A DNA stretch of 64,000 bases, taken from assembly GCF_001637225.1 (NCBI RefSeq), contig NZ_LVJI01000030.1, positions 62,001 through 126,000 of the forward strand, given 5' to 3'. A program made the translations under genes and the position numbers. The notes beneath the pieces were generated by a model. It saw nothing but the letters and a program-made list of their open reading frames with translations, searched no databases and had not been told where the DNA came from. Shown here piece by piece: positions 17,042-26,122 of the stretch. Source of the DNA: Paenibacillus antarcticus. GTDB lineage: Bacteria > Bacillota > Bacilli > Paenibacillales > Paenibacillaceae. Positions within the stretch are counted from its first letter, which is position 1, and each line of letters begins with the position of its first letter.

Positions 17042-17698
17042 ATGGCAGATTCCGTAATAAATAAAGATAATTACTTCTCGCTTTCATTCGTATTATCTAG
17101 AGTTCTTAATTCAGGGGTCATTATGAGTATTGAAAAGAATGAGAATGAATTAAAAGGTCTAGAGAAGAGCATTGGCAAGATTACCAAGGCTAAACACGTA
17201 GCTTTATTCAATAGCTATACAGGTGCCGTACATGGTGCATTATGGGGACAGAATATTGTACATGGTTCATCTACTCGACTAGAGGAACCAAGTAACCAGG
17301 AACAGAAATTTTTGAATTGGTTAGGCGTTAAATTAGAGAGTGATCTAGATATTGAACTTGGTTTTACAACCATTTTAGTGAATTGGGAGAATCTTAATGA
17401 CTTAGAGTCCTTGGTTTCATCAAAGACCAAGGACTCTAAGGATCACACACTAGTATTAGATTTCACAGATTTAGGTTTTGGACCATGTGCAGCATTAGCC
17501 GTAAATGATATTTCAGTTTGGAAGAAAGCGGAGAGATTAAAGATTTTTGGTGCTTTTGATTTAAAAACGATGTGGACGCAAGAAGAAAGTGATTCTGAAA
17601 TTGAGCCAGCCATTCAGTTTAACTATCGGTTGAGCCCCCTCGTGGGGGCATGTGTGAAACTAACACTGTTAAGGAGGAATCGCAGGGATGAAGACTGA
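17042..17698 (+). CDS. Short DegT-like protein of unknown role, beside the aminotransferase
   Basis: The 218-residue protein shows patches of a DegT/DnrJ/EryC1 aminotransferase fold. AKHVALFNSYTGAVHGAL resembles the phosphate-binding loop region; FGAFDLKTMWT sits where the PLP-lysine loop would be; FNYRLSPLVGACVKLTLLRR resembles the NYR..E..AA helix that follows it. Much of the large domain and the whole small domain are missing, as is a recognisable PLP aspartate motif. It therefore looks like a reduced, probably non-catalytic partner of the full-length aminotransferase encoded next, which its 3' end overlaps by 11 bases. An AAGGAGG precedes ATG 17042. The relationship is my reading of weak similarity. 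Confidence 0.7.
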   Translation: MADSVINKDNYFSLSFVLSRVLNSGVIMSIEKNENELKGLEKSIGKITKAKHVALFNSYTGAVHGALWGQNIVHGSSTRLEEPSNQEQKFLNWLGVKLESDLDIELGFTTILVNWENLNDLESLVSSKTKDSKDHTLVLDFTDLGFGPCAALAVNDISVWKKAERLKIFGAFDLKTMWTQEESDSEIEPAIQFNYRLSPLVGACVKLTLLRRNRRDED

Positions 17699-19010
17699 CT
17701 TTATACAAAAGCTGTTGGAACTTCCAACAGACGACTGGATTACAGCTGATCTGGCTTATACGGGTGGCCCTGCGGTCATTCCTGAGGATGTCAGAAAAAC
17801 AAATTTCCCAATCATCACCAAGGAAGACGTCATGCAGATGTTAATCTCGATCCAGCAGGATCCAGATCGTGTGATCGATGAATTTACGGAGAAGTATCGT
17901 CAGTATGTGGGAGCCAATTATGCGATTTCTACAGCAAGCGGGACTTCTAGTCTTCACCTTGCTCTAGTGGGAGTAGGCGTACAACCAGGGGATGAGGTTA
18001 TTCTGCCAGCGTTCACGTTTATTGCTACGGCACAGGCTGTTGTAGCTGCCAAAGCGATTCCGATATTTGTAGATATTGATCCGCAAACCTATTGCTTGGA
18101 TCCTGCCAAAGTAGAGAAGGCGATCACAAGTAAAACGAAAGTGATCATGCCCGTCCATGTGCATGGCTTGCCAGCGGATCTCTCGAAATTAAGTGAAATA
18201 GCTAAGAAATATGCTTTACGCTTGGTTGAAGATGCTTCACATGCGCATTCAGCTTCGATTGATCATCAAATATGTGGTTCCATCGGTGATGGGGCTGGTC
18301 AAAGTTTAATGGCAGATAAGAACTTTCCTGTTGGAGGAGAAGGTGGAATAGCCTTCTTCAAGGAGAAAGAAGATTACGAGCGAGCCTTAGCTTTCCTCGA
18401 AGATTCGGGTATTGATTACAGAATGTCTTGGATAGCAGCAGCTTTTGGAATCAGTCAGTTAGAGCGTCTCCCGTATTATGATGCTATTCGAGCGAGAAAT
18501 GCAGGATATCTCACGAAGGTTCTGTCGGAGACGAAGCTCTTTAGAGGTCCGATTGTACCCGAAGGTTCGAAACACAGCTATAACATGTACCGAATCAAGA
18601 TATCGCCAGAGAATTTGGGTTTAGAGGATCTTCCTGATTATAAAGTGAAGGATGCTATTCAAGAACTGGCGATGAGTGAAGGTGTGTTTGCAAGAGAATG
18701 GCAGAATGTTCCGATCCCAGGGCATCTTCCTTTTAAGAACAAGATTGGTTTTGGGAACGGTTATCCATTTACATTATCTGAGCGGGATGATTTAGGTTAT
18801 GACATTCATAACTTCCCGGAAACGCTGAATATGTTGCGGTCTACCTTAACGATATGCAGAGAATTAAGATCACCTATTGAATATGAAAGAATTCAAGCTT
18901 ACGCCTTAGTTTTCCAGAAAATTGATGCTAATCCGGACATCATTCGTCAAATTGTAGAAAGAAACACGAATGACTCAGTCTTGTATGAAAGGGATGCTAG
19001 ATTAGGATGA
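17688..19010 (+). CDS. DegT/DnrJ/EryC1/StrS-family PLP aminotransferase
   Basis: The 440-residue PLP enzyme has the family's cofactor loop ASGTSSLHLALVGVGVQPGDEV, then PAFTFIATAQAV, the PLP-ring aspartate in LVEDASHAHSA, and the Schiff-base lysine in MADKNFPVGGEGG at about residue 211. These enzymes transaminate keto groups on sugars and related polyols, using glutamate or glutamine as donor. In this operon the expected substrate is the carrier-bound 6-keto intermediate made by transketolase. AAGGAGGAATC lies 10 bases before ATG 17688, inside the preceding gene. The next gene overlaps its stop by 4 bases (ATGA). Confidence 0.9.
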   Translation: MKTDFIQKLLELPTDDWITADLAYTGGPAVIPEDVRKTNFPIITKEDVMQMLISIQQDPDRVIDEFTEKYRQYVGANYAISTASGTSSLHLALVGVGVQPGDEVILPAFTFIATAQAVVAAKAIPIFVDIDPQTYCLDPAKVEKAITSKTKVIMPVHVHGLPADLSKLSEIAKKYALRLVEDASHAHSASIDHQICGSIGDGAGQSLMADKNFPVGGEGGIAFFKEKEDYERALAFLEDSGIDYRMSWIAAAFGISQLERLPYYDAIRARNAGYLTKVLSETKLFRGPIVPEGSKHSYNMYRIKISPENLGLEDLPDYKVKDAIQELAMSEGVFAREWQNVPIPGHLPFKNKIGFGNGYPFTLSERDDLGYDIHNFPETLNMLRSTLTICRELRSPIEYERIQAYALVFQKIDANPDIIRQIVERNTNDSVLYERDARLG

Positions 19011-20068
19011 GTACATCGGATGATCGTATAAAACGAGTAGCTATCTTAGGCGGAACTGGTTTTACAGGCGCTGAAATCTACAGGCTGTTAAGCAAACACC
19101 CTTTTTTCAAGGTGGAATTTGTCTCTTCAGAATCGAAAGCTGGAAGTCCCGTAGATAAACACTTTATGGCGTTTAGGCATGGGAAGAAATCGAATGCTCT
19201 TAAATTTAGTAAAATTTCTGACTTGAATAGTAACTATGACATCATATTCTCCTGTTTACCGACGGGGGTTCTGCCCCAATTTATTAATCAGATATCCCTG
19301 CATACGGACTATATTTTCAATGTAAGTGGTGATTACAGAGTTTCGGACCTGGATCTCTTGCACAAACATTATCCAGAGACGCTACAGCATGAATTCGAAG
19401 GATCTAGTTATTACTATATTCCTGAGTTTAGTGAAATTGATCATCAAGTTAAAGTTGTAAATCTCCCAGGTTGTATGGCTGTAGCAACGATATATAGCTT
19501 ATATCCACTATTGGCCCATGACTTAATTGAGAACCGTATCGTATCTGATGCTAAAACAGGCTCTAGTGGAGGCGGGAAAACGACGACCGAGCATCATGCT
19601 GAGCGTACGAATAATTTTCGCCCGCATAAAGTACATGGGCATAGACATAAGCCAGAGATCGAATTTGCCTTCAAGACTTATTTTCAAAAAGAAATTGATC
19701 TACAATTTTCTACGTTTAGCCTTGATCTACCTAGAGGCATCATGGTTACGTCATATTCGGTTCTAAAAGAGGGTGTTTCTGAGATTGATGTGAAAAAGGC
19801 CTTTTATAGCACATATTCATCCACACCGTTTATTCATTATTTCAATTCTAACGTTGGACATAATTCTAATCCTATGATCAAAACGGTAGCGGGTACGAAT
19901 TACGCCGAAGTGGGTGTATATATCGACGGAAAGAATTGTGTATCTATCGCCAGTATAGATAATTTAATAAAAGGTGCTGGGGGACAAGCGATTCAGGCTG
20001 CAAATCTCTATATGGGTTTCCCAGAGGAGACCGGGTTGCGATCTGAATTGGAAGGGGTATGGCCTTAA
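19007..20068 (+). CDS. N-acetyl-glutamyl-phosphate reductase-like enzyme (ArgC/LysY type)
   Basis: The 353-residue NADPH-dependent semialdehyde dehydrogenase of the ArgC/LysY family begins with a Rossmann motif, VAILGGTGFTGAEIYRLL. It carries the catalytic cysteine in VVNLPGCMAVATIYSLYPL (about residue 156), followed by GSSGGGKTTTEHH and the conserved histidine region HKVHGHRHKPEI. In AmCP pathways it reduces the acyl phosphate on the carrier-bound substrate to the semialdehyde. The start overlaps the aminotransferase stop by 4 bases. It is probably not a housekeeping ArgC, because every neighbour belongs to an AmCP pathway. Confidence 0.93.
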   Translation: MSTSDDRIKRVAILGGTGFTGAEIYRLLSKHPFFKVEFVSSESKAGSPVDKHFMAFRHGKKSNALKFSKISDLNSNYDIIFSCLPTGVLPQFINQISLHTDYIFNVSGDYRVSDLDLLHKHYPETLQHEFEGSSYYYIPEFSEIDHQVKVVNLPGCMAVATIYSLYPLLAHDLIENRIVSDAKTGSSGGGKTTTEHHAERTNNFRPHKVHGHRHKPEIEFAFKTYFQKEIDLQFSTFSLDLPRGIMVTSYSVLKEGVSEIDVKKAFYSTYSSTPFIHYFNSNVGHNSNPMIKTVAGTNYAEVGVYIDGKNCVSIASIDNLIKGAGGQAIQAANLYMGFPEETGLRSELEGVWP

Positions 20069-21909
20069 TGGATCACTTATACGTTATTAAATTAGGAAGT
20101 AGTACCCTGGTGAACCATCCGGAAATATTTGAGGAAATTGCTGCAATTGTACACAGAGGTGGCAAGATTCTCTTGGTAGCAGGTGGCGCCGAAGGGATTA
20201 AACAGAAATATAACAGTATCGATCGTGAGATGCCATTTCTTACGTTAGTCAGTGGGGATGAAGTTCGTTACTGTTCGCCTGAAGAAATGCCTATTATTCG
20301 CGCTGCTTATGACGAATTTATTATTCCGATCGTAAATGATAATTTGAAAAAACATCATCTTGAAGTGTACTCGCAATCTGGTGGAGAGAATGACATCGTC
20401 TTTGGCGCAAAAGCTAAACCTCTGAAAGTATTAAAAAACAATAAACCTATCATTGTCAGAGATTCGTTATTTGGTAACTACACAGGCTGTAATGTGGAAT
20501 TCTTGAAAGCTACATTAGCTACATTTGATGTCGTGTGCCTGACACCTCCCATCATAGATAAAGAGCTTGGCGAGTTCATTAATATTGATGCTGACGTGTT
20601 AGCAGCGCATTTAGCGATCGAGTTAGAAGCGCAACATCTAAGGTTTGTCACGAGTACGTATGGAATACTTACGACCATAGAAGATGAAAGATCAACCATT
20701 TCGGATGTTTATTTAGGTGACGAAATACATTCGATTAAAGGAAGAATGAAACAAAAGGTACGGGCTGCAAATTTAGCGATTCATCATGGGATTTGCGATG
20801 TATGTATTACCGGACCTCATACATTAGAGGGCACAGGTAAAACGTGGTTTTGGAATATGGAAAAAGATCTAAATGATATGGACTTGTTGAATAAGGTTGT
20901 GCGTATTCCTTCGATTTCTCAAGGTGAACATGAACTAGCTCGCTATTTGTTGGATACGATCCAATATCCAGGCGTTTCAGGCCGAATTGATGAAGTTGGT
21001 AACATTGTGTTTCAAAAAGGCAATGGACCTAACAAGCTCTTGCTTTTAGGGCATTTGGACACAGTTCCGCATATTTGGAAGGTAGAAAGTGATAGTCAGG
21101 GTATTACAGGCAGAGGTGTAGTAGATGCCAAAGGGTGTTTCGTAAATTTTATTCATATGTTGAGAGATGCTGAGGTACCTTCGAACGGTTCTTTACTGGT
21201 CATTGGTGCCGTAGAAGAAGAAATATCCTCTTCTAAAGGAGCGCATTACATTAAGGATCATTACAGTGCTGACGCTGTGATTATTGGTGAACCTAGTGGA
21301 GAAGGTAGTCTAACGTTGGGCTATTATGGACTTTATAAATTGGAGATTACGATCAGTCGACCGCAAGAACACACCGCTGCCAAGGATGCGCTGAGTGTCA
21401 TCGATCAATTACATGTGGTTGTCGAAGAAATACGTTCAAGGGTGCAAAATATAGACCCACAATGCCTTTCTTCACTCATTGATATTCAACACACCAATGA
21501 CAAAGGGATACTCACGGTAACAGGGATACTCAATTTTAGGATTTCACCACCTGCTGGCAAGGCATACGCTTCGAAGATCGAATTGGATTTCGGCGAAGAG
21601 GTAATTGTGAAGGTCTTACGGGCAACACCAGGATTTGCGAATCCACGTAATTGTGTATTGGTCAAAGCATTTATTCGTAGCTTCGCTAAGGAAGAAAAGT
21701 CCATTCATTATATAAAAAAACGGGGCACCAGTGATATGAACACATTGGCAACGACATGGGATGCTACGCCAATGGTGGCTTATGGACCTGGAGATTCCAG
21801 CTTAGATCATACGAATCATGAATATTTGCATATTCAAGAGGTGGAAGCAACCAGAACTATTCTTAAAGAAGCGGTTGGAGAATGGTTTAGGCTGAAAGGG
21901 AGTGAATAA
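20068..21909 (+). CDS. Fused amino-acid kinase (ArgB/LysZ type) and M20 peptidase (ArgE/LysK type)
   Basis: The 613-residue protein joins two AmCP-pathway enzymes usually encoded separately. Residues 1 to about 262 are an amino-acid kinase: VIKLGSSTLV, the LVAGGAEG glycine loop, FINIDADVLAAHLA and SIKGRMKQKVRAA. These would phosphorylate the side-chain carboxyl of the carrier-bound substrate. Residues from about 268 to the end are an M20 zinc peptidase: GHLDTVP (near 328), GRGVVDAKG (near 352), EEE (near 384), GEPSGEG (near 407) and KRGTSDMN (near 552). These would cut the finished amino acid off the carrier. ATG 20068 overlaps the reductase stop by one base; an in-frame ATG at 20059 sits too close to AAGGGG. 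No frame break separates the domains. Confidence 0.92.
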   Translation: MDHLYVIKLGSSTLVNHPEIFEEIAAIVHRGGKILLVAGGAEGIKQKYNSIDREMPFLTLVSGDEVRYCSPEEMPIIRAAYDEFIIPIVNDNLKKHHLEVYSQSGGENDIVFGAKAKPLKVLKNNKPIIVRDSLFGNYTGCNVEFLKATLATFDVVCLTPPIIDKELGEFINIDADVLAAHLAIELEAQHLRFVTSTYGILTTIEDERSTISDVYLGDEIHSIKGRMKQKVRAANLAIHHGICDVCITGPHTLEGTGKTWFWNMEKDLNDMDLLNKVVRIPSISQGEHELARYLLDTIQYPGVSGRIDEVGNIVFQKGNGPNKLLLLGHLDTVPHIWKVESDSQGITGRGVVDAKGCFVNFIHMLRDAEVPSNGSLLVIGAVEEEISSSKGAHYIKDHYSADAVIIGEPSGEGSLTLGYYGLYKLEITISRPQEHTAAKDALSVIDQLHVVVEEIRSRVQNIDPQCLSSLIDIQHTNDKGILTVTGILNFRISPPAGKAYASKIELDFGEEVIVKVLRATPGFANPRNCVLVKAFIRSFAKEEKSIHYIKKRGTSDMNTLATTWDATPMVAYGPGDSSLDHTNHEYLHIQEVEATRTILKEAVGEWFRLKGSE

Positions 21910-22723
21910 TATAGATACCTTATATGAGTATGAGCCTATTCCGTATTCAGAGCACCTAAATAACTTGGTTGCACTCACCAAAGAGGCAAGGAAACTGATT
22001 ATAGATATGGCGGCATCTGAGACGGGGTGCCATATTGGTGGGAGTTTATCCGTTATAGATCTTCTTATAGGGGTGTATTCCAAGTATGTAAAAGACGAGA
22101 ATACGACTATTGTTCTTAGTAAAGGCCATACAGCGGCGGCGTTGTATGCCACTCTTTATCTTTATGATCTCATTGAAGATAACCCTGCGGAATCATATGG
22201 TCAAAAGGGCTCATTATTTACAGGTCATCCCAATCATAAACTTCCGCATATTCCATTCTCCACAGGGAGCTTAGGACATGGTATTCCTTATGCAGCAGGA
22301 TGGGCATTAGGGCAAAAAGTGAAGAATCAAGATGGATTAGGGATCGTATTAGGTGGCGATGGTGAGCTACAAGAGGGTCTATGTTGGGAAACAGCTCAAA
22401 TCATTCAAGCCAAATCAATCTCAAATTTTGTGTATATCGTAGATTGTAATGGCGGTCAGAATGATGGGTATGTGAGTGACATATCGCCGATTCATAACCT
22501 GAGACAACGATTCGAATCTTTTGGATTTCAAGTGGAAGAAATAGATGGTCATAACATGGAACACATTTTAGCAGCCTTAGAACTCAGTCATGAGAAACCA
22601 TTAGCTCTGTTAGCAACAACGATTAAAGGAAAGGGTGTAGAAGCTATTGAGGGGAATCCCGACGCTCATTATGCCAAAATTCCAGAGAGAGTCGCTAGCA
22701 AATGGAAGAGGAGTTTAGTATGA
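21902..22723 (+). CDS. Transketolase N-terminal (TPP-binding) subunit
   Basis: The 273-residue protein is the thiamine-diphosphate-binding half of a split transketolase. Motifs are TGCHIGGSLSVIDLL, VLSKGHTAAALYATL, FSTGSLGHGIPYAAGWALG and the TPP-Mg motif GDGELQEGLCWE ending with the metal-binding asparagine in DCNGGQNDG. Together with the next gene it would transfer a two-carbon ketol unit. In AmCP pathways of the vazabitide type the acceptor is the carrier-bound glutamate semialdehyde. I take GTG 21902 as start, overlapping the previous gene by 8 bases. AAAGGGA touches it, so the exact start is uncertain. Confidence 0.92.
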   Translation: MNNIDTLYEYEPIPYSEHLNNLVALTKEARKLIIDMAASETGCHIGGSLSVIDLLIGVYSKYVKDENTTIVLSKGHTAAALYATLYLYDLIEDNPAESYGQKGSLFTGHPNHKLPHIPFSTGSLGHGIPYAAGWALGQKVKNQDGLGIVLGGDGELQEGLCWETAQIIQAKSISNFVYIVDCNGGQNDGYVSDISPIHNLRQRFESFGFQVEEIDGHNMEHILAALELSHEKPLALLATTIKGKGVEAIEGNPDAHYAKIPERVASKWKRSLV

Positions 22724-23649
22724 GCAAATCAGGAAGGGATTCATATAGGGATGAACTCACAAAGTTAGCTTTTAGTAATGAACAAATCATTTGTATTGAA
22801 GCAGATTTGGGTGGTAAGAACCATCCGTTTGAACAAAGTCATCCCGATCGTTTTTTTAATTTAGGGATAGCAGAGTTGGCTAGTATTGATATAGCGGCTG
22901 GACTGGCAGAAGCGGGATTTGTTCCGTTTTTTTCAAGCTTTGCTTCATTTGCAGCTGTTAGAGCTGCGGAAAGTATAAAGTTAGCCATGGGATATATGGA
23001 GAAAAATATTAAAATAGTTGCTGCTTATGGTGGTGTTTCAGGGGGATGGTTTGGAACGACGCATCATTGTTTAGAAGATATTGCGATTATCCAATCGTTC
23101 CAGAATATCCGAATTGCTTGTCCCCATGGAGAGTTAGAGACGAGAAGAGTGATAAGGGAAGCGGCGGAATCGAAGGAACCCTATTATATTCGTCTGGCTC
23201 GCAATGCTGTTTATGACAGTCTGGATCGAGCGGAGGAAAGTAGCTGTAAGGATATTCTTATTGAAGGTAAAGTACACACCAATGCCAAGCTATGCTTGAT
23301 ATCCATTGGGGAAGAGGCGACCGAGTTATGTAAAACGATTGTGCAAGAGAATGATTCGGTTGTTCATGCACATTTATGTTACGTAGATATAATAAGTTTA
23401 AAAAGTTATATCGGTGATTTAAAGCAGCTCTCCGATACAATTCTTGTCGTTGAAGAACATCGAGCTACAGGAAGTTCAGCTTCTAATCTAGCTTTATTAA
23501 TGCCTGAATGTAAAGTCTACTCCCATGACTGCGGTGAGAAGTGGCCCATGTATGGTGGCACGCATAAAGATGTACTTGATTACTTAGGGTTTGGACTTGA
23601 GCCTCTTCAACAGCAAATACATTTAATAGGGGGTACTGATGGTTTTTAG
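22720..23649 (+). CDS. Transketolase C-terminal subunit
   Basis: The 309-residue partner of the preceding subunit carries the pyrimidine-binding and C-terminal domains of transketolase. The catalytic glutamate that activates the cofactor lies in FFNLGIAELASIDIAAGLA (about residue 50). The segments FFSSFASF, GGVSGGWFGTTHHCLEDIA and PYYIRLAR follow, then the transketolase C-terminal domain with ILVVEEHRATGSSASN. ATG 22720 overlaps the previous stop (ATGA) with GAGGAG upstream. Split transketolases are also found in pentose-phosphate and other secondary pathways; the operon assigns this pair. Confidence 0.92.
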   Translation: MSKSGRDSYRDELTKLAFSNEQIICIEADLGGKNHPFEQSHPDRFFNLGIAELASIDIAAGLAEAGFVPFFSSFASFAAVRAAESIKLAMGYMEKNIKIVAAYGGVSGGWFGTTHHCLEDIAIIQSFQNIRIACPHGELETRRVIREAAESKEPYYIRLARNAVYDSLDRAEESSCKDILIEGKVHTNAKLCLISIGEEATELCKTIVQENDSVVHAHLCYVDIISLKSYIGDLKQLSDTILVVEEHRATGSSASNLALLMPECKVYSHDCGEKWPMYGGTHKDVLDYLGFGLEPLQQQIHLIGGTDGF

Positions 23650-24853
23650 CGTTCTAAAACCAAGAAATTTCCGTCATTTTTTCTTATCTGACATCATTTC
23701 TGGATTTGGAGTAGGCATGAGCACCATTGGAGCGAACTGGTTTCTTATGGATCAGACCGGTTCTATCCGACTGATTGGATTCATGCTTTCTCTAAATGTG
23801 ATTGCAGGTTTAGTGATTTCGCCCTTTGTTGGCACGTTGACAGATAAATTTAATCGCAAAAAAATTATTTTATGGACTAATTTATTTCGTACCTTAGGCA
23901 TAGCTGCGGTGATTGGTCTCTTTTTAATATTTGGATTTCATACGGAGTATCTTTACGTGTTTACGATCATTAACGGCATGAGTTGGTCCATTTATATGTC
24001 AGCATCGAGAAGTTTGGTTCAAGAACTTCTGAGCGAGAAGGAACTAATCAATGGTAATTCTTTAGTCGAGATCAGCTTACAGGTCGGTATGTTTATGGCG
24101 GGTGCGGCTTCCGGTATATTGTATAAATATTTTGGATTCGAACTTATTCTCGCGATCAATGCCATTGCGTTTATTGTAAGTAGCTATTTCTTATACCGAG
24201 TTCATTACGATCCGATTGTGATCGAGAATAAAGAGGAGACCTTTTATGCTAACTTCAAAGATGGCATTAGCTACTTGAAGGAGAGGCCCTATATTTTCTG
24301 GATAGGTGTTGTGGCGATCGTTCCATTAATTTCTACGATGATCTATAACGTCGTTCTCCCGGGCTATGTAAATAACTCCGTTGGCGGTGATTCCATTGTG
24401 TTCGGATTATCCGATATGTGTTATGGCATAGGAGGACTGATATCAGGGTTTATTGCAGCACCGTTTGCTCGAAAAATAACAAAACAAGGCACAATTGCAC
24501 TCTTTTTCCTACTATCCATTAGTACGTTACTTGCTTTGGCATTTAACCAATATATATTTGTCTTATATATAGGAAGTGTATTCATTGGTCTAACGAATTC
24601 TTCGTTAAGAATCTTAATGAATACAACGATCATGGAGACGGTATCTAAGTCTTATATGGGTAGAGCTTTATCTGTGTGGATGGCGATTTCGCTTCTATTA
24701 CAGACTGTTTTCGCAACAGGTCTAGGTGTATTGATCGAACGTTATTCTGCAGGGGTAGGTTTTATTTGTATGAGCGTTCTCATGTTATTAGGTTTTGCAC
24801 TCTATCAAGTGCTAGGAAGTAAAGTGAAAGCCAAAAAAACCTTAACCGTTTAA
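23639..24853 (+). CDS. MFS exporter
   Basis: The 404-residue, 12-helix major facilitator superfamily protein has the inter-helix 2-3 motif SPFVGTLTDKFNRKKIILWTN (GxxxDrxgRkk type). It is similar in layout to the MFS_3/EntS-like and macrolide-efflux-like exporters. Helix-forming segments run through to the basic tail SKVKAKKTLTV. It overlaps the transketolase gene by 11 bases with ATAGGGGG as ribosome binding site. Within a biosynthetic operon the likely job is export of the product, possibly with self-protection. Confidence 0.87.
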   Translation: MVFSVLKPRNFRHFFLSDIISGFGVGMSTIGANWFLMDQTGSIRLIGFMLSLNVIAGLVISPFVGTLTDKFNRKKIILWTNLFRTLGIAAVIGLFLIFGFHTEYLYVFTIINGMSWSIYMSASRSLVQELLSEKELINGNSLVEISLQVGMFMAGAASGILYKYFGFELILAINAIAFIVSSYFLYRVHYDPIVIENKEETFYANFKDGISYLKERPYIFWIGVVAIVPLISTMIYNVVLPGYVNNSVGGDSIVFGLSDMCYGIGGLISGFIAAPFARKITKQGTIALFFLLSISTLLALAFNQYIFVLYIGSVFIGLTNSSLRILMNTTIMETVSKSYMGRALSVWMAISLLLQTVFATGLGVLIERYSAGVGFICMSVLMLLGFALYQVLGSKVKAKKTLTV

Positions 24854-24871
24854 TGAAGTGGAGGGAACGAG

Positions 24872-26107
24872 ATGAGTAGTGAAAAGATAGTCGCATTTGT
24901 GGAGCCGAGTTTTTATGGGGTAAGTTTTGTTAGAGCAGCATATGAGCAGGGTTTCAAGATTATTGCTATCGTATCTTCTGATGAAAATCCTGTGAAGTAT
25001 GGGTACGAGGGGATTTATCATGATCTGATTATTGCAGATATTCGAGATGAAGATGCTTTGTTTGAAGCGATTACGAATTCTGAATATCACAATAAACTCG
25101 ATGCTTTGATACCTGCGACCGATTATGCCTCACATCTTACAGCGAAGGTTGCACAACGACTGGGTCTTAAAGGAGTGCCTTATGAGGCAGCGCTCAAATC
25201 AAGGAATAAAGATTTGGCCAGAGAAGCTTACGCAGCTCATGATGTTCCGAGCGCAAAGTTTAAGAAAGTTAAAACCTATGAAGAAGCAGCATTAGCAGCA
25301 GAGGAGATTAGATATCCGATCGTCCTGAAGCCAACCAATGCTTCGAGTAGTCAAAATGTGTTTTTTATCAATAGTTCAACTGAGCTGAAACAGGCTATGG
25401 CTGAAATTATTGGTTTTAAAGAAACCTATATGAATTTTAAAGTCCGAGAGGAATATCTAATAGAAGAGTATCTGGATGGACAGGAATTTAGCGTGGAACT
25501 CTTTTTACAAGACGGGAACCCGATATTCTCTACCGTTACGGAAAAAACAACATCACCACTACCTTACTTTGTTGAGATCGTGCATACGTTACCTACTTCA
25601 GTTTACTCTGAGCGAGGAGAAGATATCATCAATACAGCTGTCAGTGCTCTAAGGGCGATAGGACTTATAAATGGGCCCAGTCACGTAGAGATTAAGCTTA
25701 CAGATGACGGACCTCGAATTATTGAAGTGAATGGCAGACCTGGTGGAGACAATATTTCCTCTGATTTGTTAATTCAAGCCTTAGGGTTTGATATCTTCAA
25801 AGCGACAGTGAGTTATTATTTGGATCTTCCCATCGACATTCATATAAATCACAACAGAGCCGCATCTGTAGCGTATTTGATTGCTGATAAAGATGGAACA
25901 GTTTCGAATATTCGAGGGCTTGAACATATCGATAATCATGAAAATGTTATTCGTTCTCATTTTTCAGTTCAATTAGGGGATCAGATTTCTGTTCCTAAAA
26001 GTTCGGATGATCGATTGGGCTATGTTATTACGGTTGGCAGCACGCCAATAGAAGCCAGAGAATCCGCGGTAGCATTAATACGAAATATTGAATTGATTTA
26101 TACTTAA
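24872..26107 (+). CDS. ATP-grasp carboxylate-amine ligase (dipeptide-ligase-like)
   Basis: The 411-residue ATP-grasp protein is of the type that includes L-amino acid ligases such as BacD. After an N-terminal Rossmann-like domain (VAFVEPSFYGVSFVRAAYEQGF), the ATP-binding lysine lies in YPIVLKPTNASSSQNV. EEYLDGQEFSVELFL follows, then the metal-binding block HVEIKLTDDGPRIIEVNGRPGGD near residue 290. Such enzymes activate a carboxylate as acyl phosphate and join it to an amine, often making dipeptides. As the only peptide-bond-forming enzyme outside the carrier loading step, it probably attaches another amino acid to the released diamino acid. GGAGGG lies upstream of ATG 24872. The substrates are unknown. 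Confidence 0.87.
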   Translation: MSSEKIVAFVEPSFYGVSFVRAAYEQGFKIIAIVSSDENPVKYGYEGIYHDLIIADIRDEDALFEAITNSEYHNKLDALIPATDYASHLTAKVAQRLGLKGVPYEAALKSRNKDLAREAYAAHDVPSAKFKKVKTYEEAALAAEEIRYPIVLKPTNASSSQNVFFINSSTELKQAMAEIIGFKETYMNFKVREEYLIEEYLDGQEFSVELFLQDGNPIFSTVTEKTTSPLPYFVEIVHTLPTSVYSERGEDIINTAVSALRAIGLINGPSHVEIKLTDDGPRIIEVNGRPGGDNISSDLLIQALGFDIFKATVSYYLDLPIDIHINHNRAASVAYLIADKDGTVSNIRGLEHIDNHENVIRSHFSVQLGDQISVPKSSDDRLGYVITVGSTPIEARESAVALIRNIELIYT

Positions 26108-26122
26108 GGAGGCGAATTCACG

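Noticed and set aside
15948..21909. Ordinary AmCP lysine or arginine biosynthesis operon
   Set aside because: The operon lacks the early lysine genes (homocitrate synthase and homoaconitase types), and the transketolase pair, DegT aminotransferase, exporter and ATP-grasp ligase do not belong to either pathway.
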